NCBI RefSeq assembly: GCF_004143485.2
Contig: NZ_RXOB02000046.1
Coordinates: forward strand, 19,343-83,342
From: Halorussus amylolyticus
GTDB lineage: Archaea; Halobacteriota; Halobacteria; Halobacteriales; Haladaptataceae
DNA length: 64,000 nucleotides
Reading direction: 5' to 3'
The notes below the pieces were generated by a model. The model saw nothing but the letters and a program-made list of their open reading frames with translations. It was not told where the DNA came from and searched no databases. The translations under genes were made by a program, and so were the position numbers. This document shows, piece after piece, positions 17,691 to 26,812 of the stretch (position 1 is its first letter; each line of letters starts with the position of its first letter).

Positions 17691-18821
17691 ATGATGCCAG
17701 AGAAACTCAGGCACGAAACTGACTCGACCGACCCATCCGACTCGGATTCGTCGGACGGGGTCGGTCGTCGCACCGTTCTCGCATCCGGGGCCGCATTTGT
17801 CGGGGGGTTGGGGTTGGCCGGGTGGACCGGACGCTCCGAGGGAGCGCAGAACCAGACGACGAACATCGCAATCGTCTCGAGTCCCGCTGGCTTCGACGAC
17901 AGCGCATTCAACGACCTCGCGCTCGAAGGTCTCCAGACCGCCGCGGAGGAGTACGACATCGAAATCAATCAGGTCGAGGAGACCGAACAGGCCCAGTACC
18001 AGTCCACACAGGCCCAACTCGCTCAGAGCGGCGACTACGACCTCATCGTCCTCGTGTCGTACAACCACACCGAGGCGCTGACGCAGAACGCGGTCGATTA
18101 CCCCGACCAGAACTGGATGCTCATCAACGACCACGTCGACGAGCCAAACGTCGCGGGCTACACGTGGGCCAACCACGAGATGTCGTATCTCGCGGGCGTC
18201 CTCGGCGGCACGATGACCACCGAGGAACTGTCCTACGAGGGAAGCGAGACCGACTCGGAGAACGCACAAATCGGCTTCGTCGGGGGCGTAGACGAGTCGC
18301 TCATCAATGCGTTCGAGCAGTCCTACGTCGCGGGAGCCGAGTGGGTCAACGAGGACGTGAGCGTGAACGTCGGCTACATCGGCGACTACACCGACACCGA
18401 CACGGCCGCGGACATCGCCAGTTCGCAGTACGACGACGGCGCGGACATCGTCTACCACGCCGCGGCGGCCGCGGGACGAGGCGTGTTCGAGGCCGCACAG
18501 AGCAACAACCGCTTCGCAATCGGCGTCGACGCCGACCAGTCCCAGACGCTCCCCGACTTCCAGGACGTCATCCTCGGCTCCGCGGTCAAGTACATCAACG
18601 AGGGGACCCGCGAGGTCGCGAGCGCGGTCGTGGAAGGCAACTTCGAGAGCGTCACCGGGGCCAACACCCTCGGACTCGAAGAAGAGGCCGTCGACTGCGT
18701 TATCGGCCAGGCGTTCGAAGGCGAACTCCCGGACGCGGTCCAGCAGAACCTCGACGACGCGAAGCAGGGCATCGCCGACGGCGACATCGAAGTTCCGTGT
18801 ACCGCCTCCGGCTGTAACTGA
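17691..18821 (+). CDS. BMP family ABC transporter substrate-binding protein
   Basis: 376 residues. Extracellular receptor of a nucleoside/sugar-type ABC importer (PnrA/TmpC-like BMP family). A twin-arginine signal peptide is seen (GRRTVLASGAAFVGGLGLAG), but the lipobox position after LAG is Trp, not Cys, so lipid anchoring is doubtful. The mature part has IAIVSSPAGFDDSAFNDLA and FVGGVDESLINAFEQ, typical of the family. Starts at 17691 or 17694. It heads an operon with one double-ATPase and two permease genes. Confidence 0.9.
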   Translation: MMPEKLRHETDSTDPSDSDSSDGVGRRTVLASGAAFVGGLGLAGWTGRSEGAQNQTTNIAIVSSPAGFDDSAFNDLALEGLQTAAEEYDIEINQVEETEQAQYQSTQAQLAQSGDYDLIVLVSYNHTEALTQNAVDYPDQNWMLINDHVDEPNVAGYTWANHEMSYLAGVLGGTMTTEELSYEGSETDSENAQIGFVGGVDESLINAFEQSYVAGAEWVNEDVSVNVGYIGDYTDTDTAADIASSQYDDGADIVYHAAAAAGRGVFEAAQSNNRFAIGVDADQSQTLPDFQDVILGSAVKYINEGTREVASAVVEGNFESVTGANTLGLEEEAVDCVIGQAFEGELPDAVQQNLDDAKQGIADGDIEVPCTASGCN

Positions 18822-18863
18822 TTCGGCCTCTTCCGTCCGCCTTTATGACACTATCTCCCTATC

Positions 18864-20459
18864 ATGGCTACGAGTAAGGCACAGACGTCCGCCGTCCGAC
18901 TCGAAGGCATCACCAAACGCTTCGGTGACGTGGTGGCGAACGACGACATCGATTTCACGCTGGAACGCGGCGAGGTCCACGCCCTGCTCGGCGAGAACGG
19001 GTCGGGGAAGACCACGCTGATGAGCGTTCTCTACGGGCTATACGACCAAAACGCGGGGACGATTCACGTCGACGGCGAACCGCGGTCGTTCGACTCGCCT
19101 CGGGACGCCATGGACGCGGGCGTCGGCATGATTCACCAGCACTTCCAGCTGGTGGAACCGATGACCGTCCTCCAGAACGTCGTTTTGGGCCACGAGCCGA
19201 CCGAGAACGGACTGGTGGACGAGTCGGCCGCCAGAGCCGAAATCGAGGAAATTTCCTCGCGCTACGACTTCGACGTGGACGAGTACCTCGACACGCCGGT
19301 CCGCGACCTCGACCTCGGGACGCGCCAGCGCGTCGAAATCGTCAAGAGTCTCTACCGGGGGGCCGAGATTCTCATCCTCGACGAACCGACTGCGGTTCTC
19401 ACGCCCCAAGAAGTCGAAGGCCTGTTCGACGTGATGGACGAACTCACGGCGGCGGGTCGCTCGCTCATCTTCATCACGCACAAGCTAGACGAGGGGCTTA
19501 CGGCGGCCGACCGCGTCACCGTGCTCCGGGACGGGGCGGCCGTCGGGACCGTCCCCGCCGACGGCACCACCGAGCAGGAACTCGCCCGGATGATGGTCGG
19601 TCGAGAGATACTGTTCGACCGCCAACCGCGCGAGACGAACCCCGGCGATCCGGTTCTCGAAGCCGCCGAACTCCGGGTTCGGGGCGACAGAGGTCTCGAA
19701 CGCGTGACCGACGTGGACCTCACCGTCCGAGAGGGCGAAATCCTCGGCATCGCGGGCGTCCAAGGCAACGGCCAGACCGAACTCGCCGAGGCGCTCACCG
19801 GACTTCGGCCGGTCGAGTCCGGCACCGTCCGATTCGGCGGCGAGGACATCACCGGAATGAGTCGCCGTCGTCGCATCGAGGCTGGAATCGCGTACGTTCC
19901 GGAGGACCGCCAGACGGAGGGTCTGGTGCAGGACTACGACCTCGTCCGGAACGCGCTTCTGGGGAATCAGACCATCGAACCGTACGCCAGCGGCGGATTC
20001 GTAGACTGGACCGCCGTGCGCGAGCACGCCGAGAACATCGTCGAGGAGTACGACGTTCAGCCGCCGAACCCCGACACCGAGGCGTCGTCGCTCTCGGGCG
20101 GCAATCAGCAGAAGTTCATCGTGGGCCGGGAAATCGAACACGACCCGGACGTCATCGTCGCGGCGCACCCGACTCGCGGGGTAGACATCGGCTCAATCGA
20201 GTTCATCCACGACCGCTTGCTCGAACTCCGGGAGGCGGGACTCGCAATCGTGTTCGTCTCCTCGAAACTGGAGGAGATTCAGAAGCTCTCGGACCGAATC
20301 GCGGTCATGTACGAGGGCGAGTTCATCGACACGGCCGACCCGGAGGACGTGACCGAAGAGGAACTCGGCCTGCTGATGGCCGGGCACCGCCACGAGGCCG
20401 ACGACGAGAGTGCGGCCGACGCGACCGAAGACGCGCCCGAGGGAGGTGCATCGTCGTGA
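18864..20459 (+). CDS. ABC transporter ATP-binding protein with two ATPase domains
   Basis: 531 residues holding two ABC modules, as in nucleoside/ribose-type importers (NupA/RbsA class). Module 1: Walker A GENGSGKTT, Walker B LILDEPTAVLTPQE. Module 2: Walker A-like GVQGNGQTELAEAL lacks the usual Lys, while its signature SLSGGNQQKFIVGRE is intact; a degenerate second Walker A is common in this class. C-terminal acidic tail. The stop overlaps the next gene's GTG. Confidence 0.95.
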   Translation: MATSKAQTSAVRLEGITKRFGDVVANDDIDFTLERGEVHALLGENGSGKTTLMSVLYGLYDQNAGTIHVDGEPRSFDSPRDAMDAGVGMIHQHFQLVEPMTVLQNVVLGHEPTENGLVDESAARAEIEEISSRYDFDVDEYLDTPVRDLDLGTRQRVEIVKSLYRGAEILILDEPTAVLTPQEVEGLFDVMDELTAAGRSLIFITHKLDEGLTAADRVTVLRDGAAVGTVPADGTTEQELARMMVGREILFDRQPRETNPGDPVLEAAELRVRGDRGLERVTDVDLTVREGEILGIAGVQGNGQTELAEALTGLRPVESGTVRFGGEDITGMSRRRRIEAGIAYVPEDRQTEGLVQDYDLVRNALLGNQTIEPYASGGFVDWTAVREHAENIVEEYDVQPPNPDTEASSLSGGNQQKFIVGREIEHDPDVIVAAHPTRGVDIGSIEFIHDRLLELREAGLAIVFVSSKLEEIQKLSDRIAVMYEGEFIDTADPEDVTEEELGLLMAGHRHEADDESAADATEDAPEGGASS

Positions 20460-21589
20460 GCGGGTCGGATTCGAGTCGCGGCCGCGCCGCGCTCGACCGC
20501 GCGGCCGCCCGCATGCTGAACGCGAGTGTGCTTCAGCGACTCGCAATCGCGACGGCCTCGACGGCGTTGGCGTTGGTCGTCGGACTGGTCGTGGTGGCCG
20601 CGGCCGGGTACGACCCGATAGACTTCATCGCCAACGTGTTCGAGGGCGCGTTCGGCGACGACGCCGCCGTCTCGCGAACGCTGAAGTTCACGACCATCTT
20701 CATCCTGACCGGGGTCGCCGTCGCAATCGCGTTCCGGGCGGGCGTGTTCAACATCGGCGTGCAGGGCCAGTTCGTCGTCGGCGGGTTCGCTACCGTCATG
20801 TCCATCCTGTGGCTCGCGCCGTTCCTGCCCGAGAACGCGGTCGGCGGCGTCGGACTCATCGTACTCGGCACGCTCGCGGGTATCGTCGCTGGCGGCGCGT
20901 ACGCGGCGCTCCCGGGAGTTCTGAAGGCGTACGGCGGCGCGAACGAGATTATCACGACGATTATGCTGAACTTCATCGCGGTCGGCGTCGTCGGATGGCT
21001 GGTCGAGGGTCCGCTTCGGGGAGAAGGTAACAGGGCCCCGAACACCGAACGGATTCCGGAGTACGTCGAATTTCCGTCCATCGTGTACGACAGTCCCGAC
21101 TTCTCGGTCGTCGGTCTCGCCGTGGCGCTTGCAGTCGTCGTAATCGTCGCGGTCGTCGTGGCGCGAACCCGTTTCGGGTACGACATGGTGACGAGCGGCC
21201 ACCAGGAGTCGGCCGCGACGTACTCGGGCGTGGACGCCAAGCGGACCATCGTCACGACGATGGCTTTCTCGGGAATGGTTGCAGGCGTCGCCGGGGCCGT
21301 CTTCGCTATCATGATTCAGGGCTACTACAGCGACCCGAGCGGCGTCGGAACGTACGGCTTCGACGCAATCGCGGTGAGTCTGCTCGCGGCGAACAACCCC
21401 GTGGGCGTCGTCCCGGCGGGACTGCTGTTCGGCGGTCTCGACTCCGCGGGTGCCCATATCGGTCTCAACAGCGACGTGCCCGTTCAGCTTATCGACGGCA
21501 TCGTCGGACTCGTCGTGCTGTTCGTTTCCGCGCCGGAACTGTTTCGGATGGCCGCGGCGCGGACCGGCCTCGGAGGTGACGACCGATGA
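20456..21589 (+). CDS. ABC transporter permease (BMP-type importer)
   Basis: 377 residues, GTG start overlapping the upstream stop by 4 nt. Around eight to ten hydrophobic helices; the cytoplasmic loop EIITTIMLNFIAVG and the region GVFNIGVQGQFVVGG are signatures of the BPD_transp_2 family that includes nucleoside permeases. It should pair with the permease immediately downstream to form a heterodimeric channel. Confidence 0.94.
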   Translation: MSGSDSSRGRAALDRAAARMLNASVLQRLAIATASTALALVVGLVVVAAAGYDPIDFIANVFEGAFGDDAAVSRTLKFTTIFILTGVAVAIAFRAGVFNIGVQGQFVVGGFATVMSILWLAPFLPENAVGGVGLIVLGTLAGIVAGGAYAALPGVLKAYGGANEIITTIMLNFIAVGVVGWLVEGPLRGEGNRAPNTERIPEYVEFPSIVYDSPDFSVVGLAVALAVVVIVAVVVARTRFGYDMVTSGHQESAATYSGVDAKRTIVTTMAFSGMVAGVAGAVFAIMIQGYYSDPSGVGTYGFDAIAVSLLAANNPVGVVPAGLLFGGLDSAGAHIGLNSDVPVQLIDGIVGLVVLFVSAPELFRMAAARTGLGGDDR

Positions 21590-22635
21590 GCCTCGTGGAG
21601 AACGCTCGCGGGACTCGCGTTCGGGTCGGAATCGCCGCCGCCCTGCTCGTCCTGGCGGCGGTCCTCGCGGTCCAACTCGACGTACCGGTCGCCGACATCG
21701 TGACGGTCGGATTCATCGAGCGGGCGCTTCAGGCCGCGGCCCCCATCGCGCTCGCGGCCATCGGCGGCCTGTACGCCGAGAAGAGCGGCGTCTTCAACAT
21801 CGGTCTCGAAGGGTTCATGATATTCGGGGCGGCCAACACCGCCGCGTTCGTCTGGTTCTTCGGAGGCGAGTCGGTTACGCAGGGCGACCTCTGGCTCGCG
21901 ATTCTGGCTTCGGTCGCGGTCAGTCTAGTGTACACCGTGATTTTCGCCGTACTGTTGATTCGGTACAAAGCCGACCAAATCGTGGCGGGCTTGGCGGTCT
22001 GGTTCCTCGGTCTCGGATTCGGACCGTTCACCGCGGTCCTGCTCTGGGGGAACCGAAACAGTCCGCGACTCGCGAGCATGAACGACGTGACGGTTCCGGC
22101 CCTCGCGGAGATACCGATACTCGGTCGACTCCTGTTCGACGCGTCGCCGCTGGTGTTGCTCACCGCGGTGCTGGCAGTGGCCGCGTGGGTGTTCCTCTAT
22201 CACACCCGGTACGGCTACTGGCTTCAGGCCGCGGGCGAGAATCCGGAGGCGCTCGACACCGCGGGAATAAGCGTGACTCGGGTTCGGTACGCCGCGGTGC
22301 TGTTCTCGGGTGCGATGGCGGGACTCGGCGGTGCCGTCCTCCTCGCGCACGCGGGGTCGTTTACTGGAACCGGAGACACGATGGTGAACGGTCGGGGCTG
22401 GATAGGCATCGTGGCGTACCTGTTCGGCAACTACAATCCGCTCGGGGCGGCGGCCGCCGCGCTCCTGTTCGGTGGGCTGGATATGCTCCAGATTCAGTTC
22501 CAGACCGCAGGCATCCAACTCCCGAACAGGCTCGTGAATCTGTTCCCCTACGTCGCGGTCGTCGTGGTCCTCACGATTTGGGGTTCGACCCGGATGCCGT
22601 CGGCCGTCGGCGAGTCCTACGAGAGCGAGGAGTAG
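21586..22635 (+). CDS. ABC transporter permease (BMP-type importer), second subunit
   Basis: 349 residues, ATG overlapping the preceding stop (ATGA). Multi-helix BPD_transp_2 permease with EKSGVFNIGLEGFMIFGA and the loop ADQIVAGLAVWFLG. It ends the importer operon; the next gene is convergent, 2 nt away. Confidence 0.94.
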   Translation: MSLVENARGTRVRVGIAAALLVLAAVLAVQLDVPVADIVTVGFIERALQAAAPIALAAIGGLYAEKSGVFNIGLEGFMIFGAANTAAFVWFFGGESVTQGDLWLAILASVAVSLVYTVIFAVLLIRYKADQIVAGLAVWFLGLGFGPFTAVLLWGNRNSPRLASMNDVTVPALAEIPILGRLLFDASPLVLLTAVLAVAAWVFLYHTRYGYWLQAAGENPEALDTAGISVTRVRYAAVLFSGAMAGLGGAVLLAHAGSFTGTGDTMVNGRGWIGIVAYLFGNYNPLGAAAAALLFGGLDMLQIQFQTAGIQLPNRLVNLFPYVAVVVVLTIWGSTRMPSAVGESYESEE

Positions 22636-22637
22636 GG

Positions 22638-23909
22638 CTATCCGACGGTCGCCAGCCGATTCAGCGCGTAAATCGCCCGGAGCACGTCCCCGGCCTTCCC
22701 GCGGTCGAAGACGAGTTCGTCGGTCCTGATGACGTGGTCGAGCACGTCGCGGGAGGCGTGTTCGGGCGCGGCCCCGAGTCCGTAGTCGTTCTCCTCGACC
22801 CACTCCATCACCCGGAGGTCGCTCTTGCTGTCGCCCATCACGACCGTGAAGGGGTCGTCGATGCCGAGCACTTCGAACGCCGACTCGACGCCGACGACTT
22901 TGTTGAGTTCGAGACTCCCGATTTCGGCGGCGTCGGCCTCGTAGTACGCTACGTCGATTCGCTCGAACACGCCCCGAATCTTCTCGGGCACGTCGTCGGG
23001 CGAGCAGTCGGGCGTCGCGCCCTCGCGTTCGAGGACCGACCGTATTTCGGGGTCCTGGTCGGCGTAGAACGCTCGCGCCCAGTCGCCGGGGTCGCTTTCG
23101 TCGGAGGACTGCTCGTCGGCCTCGTTCGCGCCGACCTGCTCGGCGACGCTGTCGCCGAGCAGGTCGAGTTCGTAGACGAGCGCCCGGTCGATGACCGCGT
23201 GGGCGTCCCTGCTCCCGGTCTCGAAGTTGGGTTTCATCGTGACGTTGAACTCGTTGCCCTGGAGGTGACACCCGCGCCGAAGTTCGTCGGGGGCCTCCGA
23301 GAGGATTCGCGAGCGCACGGCGTCGAAGACCGCCCGGATGTCGTCGTCCAAATCCTCGTAGAGCAGGCGCTTCGTATCTGCACCGTGGCCGGGCGTGAAC
23401 ACCCCAGTTCCGGCCTCGTACACCACGCTCAAATCGCCCGAGTGGACGAGTTCGTTTCCGAGCCCCTGAATCAGAAATCCCTTGACGTTTTCGAGGGTCT
23501 GGCCGGTACAGACCACGATGGGAGTGCCGTCCTCGTAAAACTCCGTGAGCAGGTGGAGGGTCTCGCGCGGAATCTCGTTGTCGGTGCCGCCCGCCGAGCG
23601 CAGGGTCTCGTCCACGTCGAGGACGAGGACGTTCACCCCGCGGCCGTACTTGGTGTAGAGGTCGAGCGCAGTGAACGCCTGGTCGCGGGTCGCGCGCGCC
23701 GCGAGGTCGGCGAACGTCTCGCCGGTCGCGGGGAACGCCGCCCGAACCTCGTCCTTTCGACCCGCGAGTTCCTCGCTGGCCTCCTGCCAGTGTTCGAGGG
23801 CGACCCGCGAATCGACCGGGGGAAAGAGGTCCACGAAGTCCTGATATGCGCGGAGGGTCGTGGCGTCGAACTCGTCGTAGAGCCGGTAGAGTTGGTCGTA
23901 TCGCTCCAT
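22638..23909 (-). CDS. HAD-superfamily phosphatase
   Basis: 423 residues from the ATG at 23909. Long helical N-terminus (about 90 residues), then HAD motif I NVLVLDVDETLRSAG (Asp98, Asp100), motif II IVVCTGQTL, and motif IV VVMGDSKSDLRVM. The cap region is large, as in Cof-type (IIB) phosphatases that act on sugar phosphates; substrate unknown. There is an Asp/Glu-rich insertion around residues 275-290. Confidence 0.88.
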   Translation of the reverse strand: MERYDQLYRLYDEFDATTLRAYQDFVDLFPPVDSRVALEHWQEASEELAGRKDEVRAAFPATGETFADLAARATRDQAFTALDLYTKYGRGVNVLVLDVDETLRSAGGTDNEIPRETLHLLTEFYEDGTPIVVCTGQTLENVKGFLIQGLGNELVHSGDLSVVYEAGTGVFTPGHGADTKRLLYEDLDDDIRAVFDAVRSRILSEAPDELRRGCHLQGNEFNVTMKPNFETGSRDAHAVIDRALVYELDLLGDSVAEQVGANEADEQSSDESDPGDWARAFYADQDPEIRSVLEREGATPDCSPDDVPEKIRGVFERIDVAYYEADAAEIGSLELNKVVGVESAFEVLGIDDPFTVVMGDSKSDLRVMEWVEENDYGLGAAPEHASRDVLDHVIRTDELVFDRGKAGDVLRAIYALNRLATVG

Positions 23910-24011
23910 ACTCGAACTGGGGGCGCTTTCGGGAATAAAGGTCGGGGTACGAGTGGGATGCAATCTCGGAGAATGTTTTCTCGGTGTATGTCTTCCCGAA
24001 GTATGTCACCC

Positions 24012-24045
24012 GGTGAAATTTGGACCCCGGTGAAATTTGGACCCC
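24012..24045 (+). repeat. 17-bp tandem duplication at the left edge of R2 copy A
   Basis: GGTGAAATTTGGACCCC occurs twice in direct tandem, running into the left end of the large palindrome. A similar duplication (CACGCGCCGGGTGGATTG) lies beyond the right end (about 24370-24415). Confidence 0.7.
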
Positions 24046-24380
24046 GGCGCGCGCTGGCGTGACGCCGTTGTTTGGCGTCACGCCCAAAGCGCGCGAGGGA
24101 TGAGTGAACGACCGAAGGGAGTGAGCGAATCGGTTGGGGAGGGTGTGGCCGTCGCGGGTGCGGTTCTCATAGGTGACGTGCGAGCAGGACGCTTCGATGA
24201 CTCAGGAACAGAATGAAGTCACGGAAGATGAACGACTGAAGCGTCCTGCTCGCATTCCACAAATGAGAAACCGCAGGCCACGTCCTCCCCAACCGATTGC
24301 GGTCCTCACTTCGTTGCGGTCCTCATCCCTCGCGCGCTTTGGGCGCGACCACTTGCGGGTCGCGCCAGCACGCGCCGGGT
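24040..24380. repeat. R2 giant imperfect palindrome, copy A
   Basis: About 340 bp in which the left half is largely the reverse complement of the right. Matching blocks: CCCCGGCGCG near the left end with CGCGCCGGG near the right; CAAAGCGCGCGAGGGATGAG with CTCATCCCTCGCGCGCTTTG; CGGTTGGGGAGG with CCTCCCCAACCG; TGCGAGCAGGACGCT with AGCGTCCTGCTCGCA around a 46-nt centre. Each arm carries a side hairpin at a mirrored position (24058-24082 and 24343-24365). Same plan as 52737-53098. It fills most of the 24-24.46 kb gap; no convincing gene is seen there. Confidence 0.85.
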
Positions 24381-24462
24381 GGATTGTTCGGCTTGGAGGC
24401 ACGCGCCGGGTGGATTGGTCAGTATGGAGGTTCGAATTGGTCCGTTTGGCGTCTCAACCCCG

Positions 24463-24603
24463 TTACCGAATCTTATCGAACACAGTACACTCACACTTCC
24501 GACACGTTTTCCGATTACGCCGGTACGTCTTCCCGCACCGGTGGCACTCCCACGTCGGCCGAAACACGTCCAACGTCGATTTGAGCGAGTCGTAGAGTCC
24601 CAT
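24463..24603 (-). CDS. Small zinc-ribbon protein, 46 residues
   Basis: MGLYDSLKSTLDVFRPTWE, then two knuckles CHRCGKTY and CRKCECT: a minimal CxxC zinc ribbon rich in Lys/Arg. Small one-domain zinc-finger proteins are common in haloarchaea; the role is unknown. Its ATG is at 24603, and its end lies about 80 nt from the right edge of the R2 palindrome. It is divergent from the AIR-synthase-like gene. Confidence 0.7.
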   Translation of the reverse strand: MGLYDSLKSTLDVFRPTWECHRCGKTYRRNRKTCRKCECTVFDKIR

Positions 24604-24700
24604 GCCGGTCAGTACGAACCGAACCACCAAGGGCGTGACGCCGCCGAACCCGGGATGTCGCTTCCGACGAAACTTAGGTCCCCGGCGCGCACTGGCGCAC

Positions 24701-25663
24701 ATGGTCGGCAAACTCGACCCCGACGATTTGGCGGATTTCGTGCTGTCTCGGACCGGCGCGGCCGACGACGCGGTGGAGATGGGACCGAAGTACGGCGAGG
24801 ACGCCGCCGCGATTCGGTTCGGCGACCACCTGCTCGTCGTCAGTTCCGACCCGCTCTCGCTCGCCCGCGAGCGACTCGGGACACTCGCGGTCCACGTCGC
24901 GTGCAACGACGTGGCCGCCTCGGGTGCGGACCCGCGATGGCTCACGAACACGATGTTCCTCCCGAGCGAGGACCCCGAGACGCTCGACGTGCTGACCGAG
25001 CAAATCGACGCCGAAGCGAAGTCGCTCGGAGTCGCCATCGTCGGCGGCCACTCGGAGTACGTCCCGGCGCTGGAGCGCCCGATGGTGTCGATGACCGCGC
25101 TCGGGGCCGCCGACGAGTACGTCCCAACGGGCGGCGTCGAACCCGGCGACCGAATCTTGCTGACCAAAGGTGCAGGAATCGAGGGCACCGCGATTCTGGC
25201 GACCGATTTCCGCGAGGAACTCACTCTCCCGACCGACACAATCGACAGCGCCGAGGACTTTTTCGGCGAAATCAGCGTCGTTCCGGACGCCCGAGTGCTC
25301 CGGGAGTTCGCGACCGCGATGCACGACCCGACCGAGGGCGGCGTCCTCGCGGGGGCGGTCGAGATGGCCGTGGCCTCAGGCGTCAGAATCGACGTGGCGC
25401 GCGACGACGTTCCGATTCGGTCCGAGACCGCGGCGCTCTGCGATGCGGTGGACGTGGACCCGCTCCGAATCTTCGGGTCGGGCGCGCTGTTGGCCGCCGT
25501 TCCGGAGAACGCGGCCGACGACGCTCTCGGCGCGCTCGACGCCGAAGGAATCCCGGCGAGCGAAATCGGGGTCGCGGTCGAAACCGACGACCCCGGCGTG
25601 GCGCTCGACGGCGAGGTCGTTCGCGGCGAAGTTCGCGACGACCTCTACGCCCTCTGGGAGTGA
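24701..25663 (+). CDS. AIR synthase-related protein (HypE/PurM-like)
   Basis: 320 residues from the ATG at 24701. It has the PurM/HypE two-domain fold: KYGEDAAAIRFGDHLLVVSSDP (first ATP-binding stretch), VACNDVAASGADPRW, IVGGHSEYVP, and LTKGAGIEGTAILA. There is no C-terminal PRVCP-type motif, so it is not a canonical HypE carbamoyl-dehydratase. Likely an ATP-using enzyme of unknown substrate. CCCCGGCGCGCACTGGCG just before the start resembles one end of the R2 element. Confidence 0.85.
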   Translation: MVGKLDPDDLADFVLSRTGAADDAVEMGPKYGEDAAAIRFGDHLLVVSSDPLSLARERLGTLAVHVACNDVAASGADPRWLTNTMFLPSEDPETLDVLTEQIDAEAKSLGVAIVGGHSEYVPALERPMVSMTALGAADEYVPTGGVEPGDRILLTKGAGIEGTAILATDFREELTLPTDTIDSAEDFFGEISVVPDARVLREFATAMHDPTEGGVLAGAVEMAVASGVRIDVARDDVPIRSETAALCDAVDVDPLRIFGSGALLAAVPENAADDALGALDAEGIPASEIGVAVETDDPGVALDGEVVRGEVRDDLYALWE

Positions 25664-25711
25664 GCGCGCCCGGACTCGGGTCGCGGATGTTTACTCGCCT
25701 TAGAATAAATC

Positions 25712-25718
25712 TTTTTAC
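25712..25718 (+). promoter_or_regulatory. TATA box of gdh-gfcR
   Basis: TTTTTAC centred 27 nt before the gdh ATG, in a leaderless arrangement. GfcR, encoded by the second gene, is known from Haloferax as an activator of this pathway's genes, so its site should lie just upstream (AT-rich segment 25700-25711), but no clear motif is seen. Confidence 0.55.
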
Positions 25719-25741
25719 CCCGTGCGGCCCAACGGTCTCTC

Positions 25742-26812
25742 ATGCAAGCAGTCGCCATTCGGCGCGGCGAAACCGCGCCCACGGTCGTCGAGAAGCCCCG
25801 TCCGGAACCCGAACCGGGCGAGGTGTTGGTCCGGACGCTCCGGGTCGGCGTGGACGGCACCGACGAGGAAGTCATCGAGGGGAGCCACGGCGGCCTTCCA
25901 CCGGGCGAAGACCACCTCGTCCTCGGCCACGAGGCGGTCGGCGTCGTCGCCGACGCGAACGACACGGCCTTCGAACCGGGCGACGTGGTCGTTCCGACCG
26001 TGCGCCGACCGCCAGCCGAGGGGCCGAACGAGTACTTCGAGCGCGGCGAACCCGACATGGCTCCGCCAGACGCGTGCGTCGAGCGCGGCATCGACGGCGC
26101 GCACGGTTTCATGGCCGAGTACTTCACCAGCCCCGCCGAGTACCTCGTGTCGGTCCCCGAGTCGTACGCCGAGTGGGGCTTTCTGGTCGAACCCATCAGC
26201 ATCTCCGAGAAGGCCATCGACCACGCCGAGGCCTCGCGGTCGGCGTTCGACTGGGACCCCGACTCGGGCCTCGTCCTCGGTAACGGGAGTCTCGGCCTGC
26301 TGACCCTCGCCATGCTCGACGCGCGGGGGTACGACCGCACCTACTGTCTCGGGCGGCGCGACCGCCCCGACCCGACCATCGACATCATCGAGGAGTTGGG
26401 CGCGATATACATCGACTCGCGCGCGACCCCCGTTCCCGAGATTCCCGACGCGCACGAACCGATGGACTTCGTCTACGAGGCGACCGGCTACGCCAAGCAC
26501 GCGTTCGAGACAATCGAGGCGCTCGCACCCGGCGGGGTCGGAGCCCTGCTCGGGGTCCCCGAACCGTGGGAGTTCGAAATCGACGGCGGGACGGTTCACA
26601 AGGAGTTCGTGATGAACAACAAGGCGCTCGTCGGCAGCGTCAACTCCAATCACCGCCACTTCGCCGCGGCGGTCGAGACGCTCGGGAGCCTCCCGGAGTG
26701 GTTCCTCGACGCGCTCGTGACCGGCGTGTACGACCTCGACAGCTACGAGGCGGCGTTTGCTGACGACGACGAAACGGCAATAAAGGCGGCGGTCCAATTC
26801 GCTCAGATATGA
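25742..26812 (+). CDS. gdh: Glucose 1-dehydrogenase (medium-chain, Zn-dependent)
   Basis: 356 residues closely resembling the Haloferax enzyme. Oxidises glucose to gluconolactone with NAD(P)+, the first step of the semi-phosphorylative Entner-Doudoroff pathway. Visible: catalytic zinc region TLRVGVDGTDEEV and LGHEAVGV (His-Glu), EPISISEKA, and the Rossmann motif LGNGSLGLL; CLGRRDRPDPTIDII follows the second beta strand and helps select the cofactor. The start is fixed by the TATA spacing. Its stop overlaps the gfcR ATG. Confidence 0.97.
   Translation: MQAVAIRRGETAPTVVEKPRPEPEPGEVLVRTLRVGVDGTDEEVIEGSHGGLPPGEDHLVLGHEAVGVVADANDTAFEPGDVVVPTVRRPPAEGPNEYFERGEPDMAPPDACVERGIDGAHGFMAEYFTSPAEYLVSVPESYAEWGFLVEPISISEKAIDHAEASRSAFDWDPDSGLVLGNGSLGLLTLAMLDARGYDRTYCLGRRDRPDPTIDIIEELGAIYIDSRATPVPEIPDAHEPMDFVYEATGYAKHAFETIEALAPGGVGALLGVPEPWEFEIDGGTVHKEFVMNNKALVGSVNSNHRHFAAAVETLGSLPEWFLDALVTGVYDLDSYEAAFADDDETAIKAAVQFAQI

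Noticed and set aside
18864..20459. Fusion or frameshift suspected from two ABC domains in one protein
   Set aside because: Tandem ATPase domains with a degenerate second Walker A are normal for this importer class.
24173..24595. Possible protein gene inside the R2 palindrome
   Set aside because: The frame is made of palindrome arm sequence (Arg/Pro-rich, unlike haloarchaeal proteins), and the matching frame is not kept in copy B.
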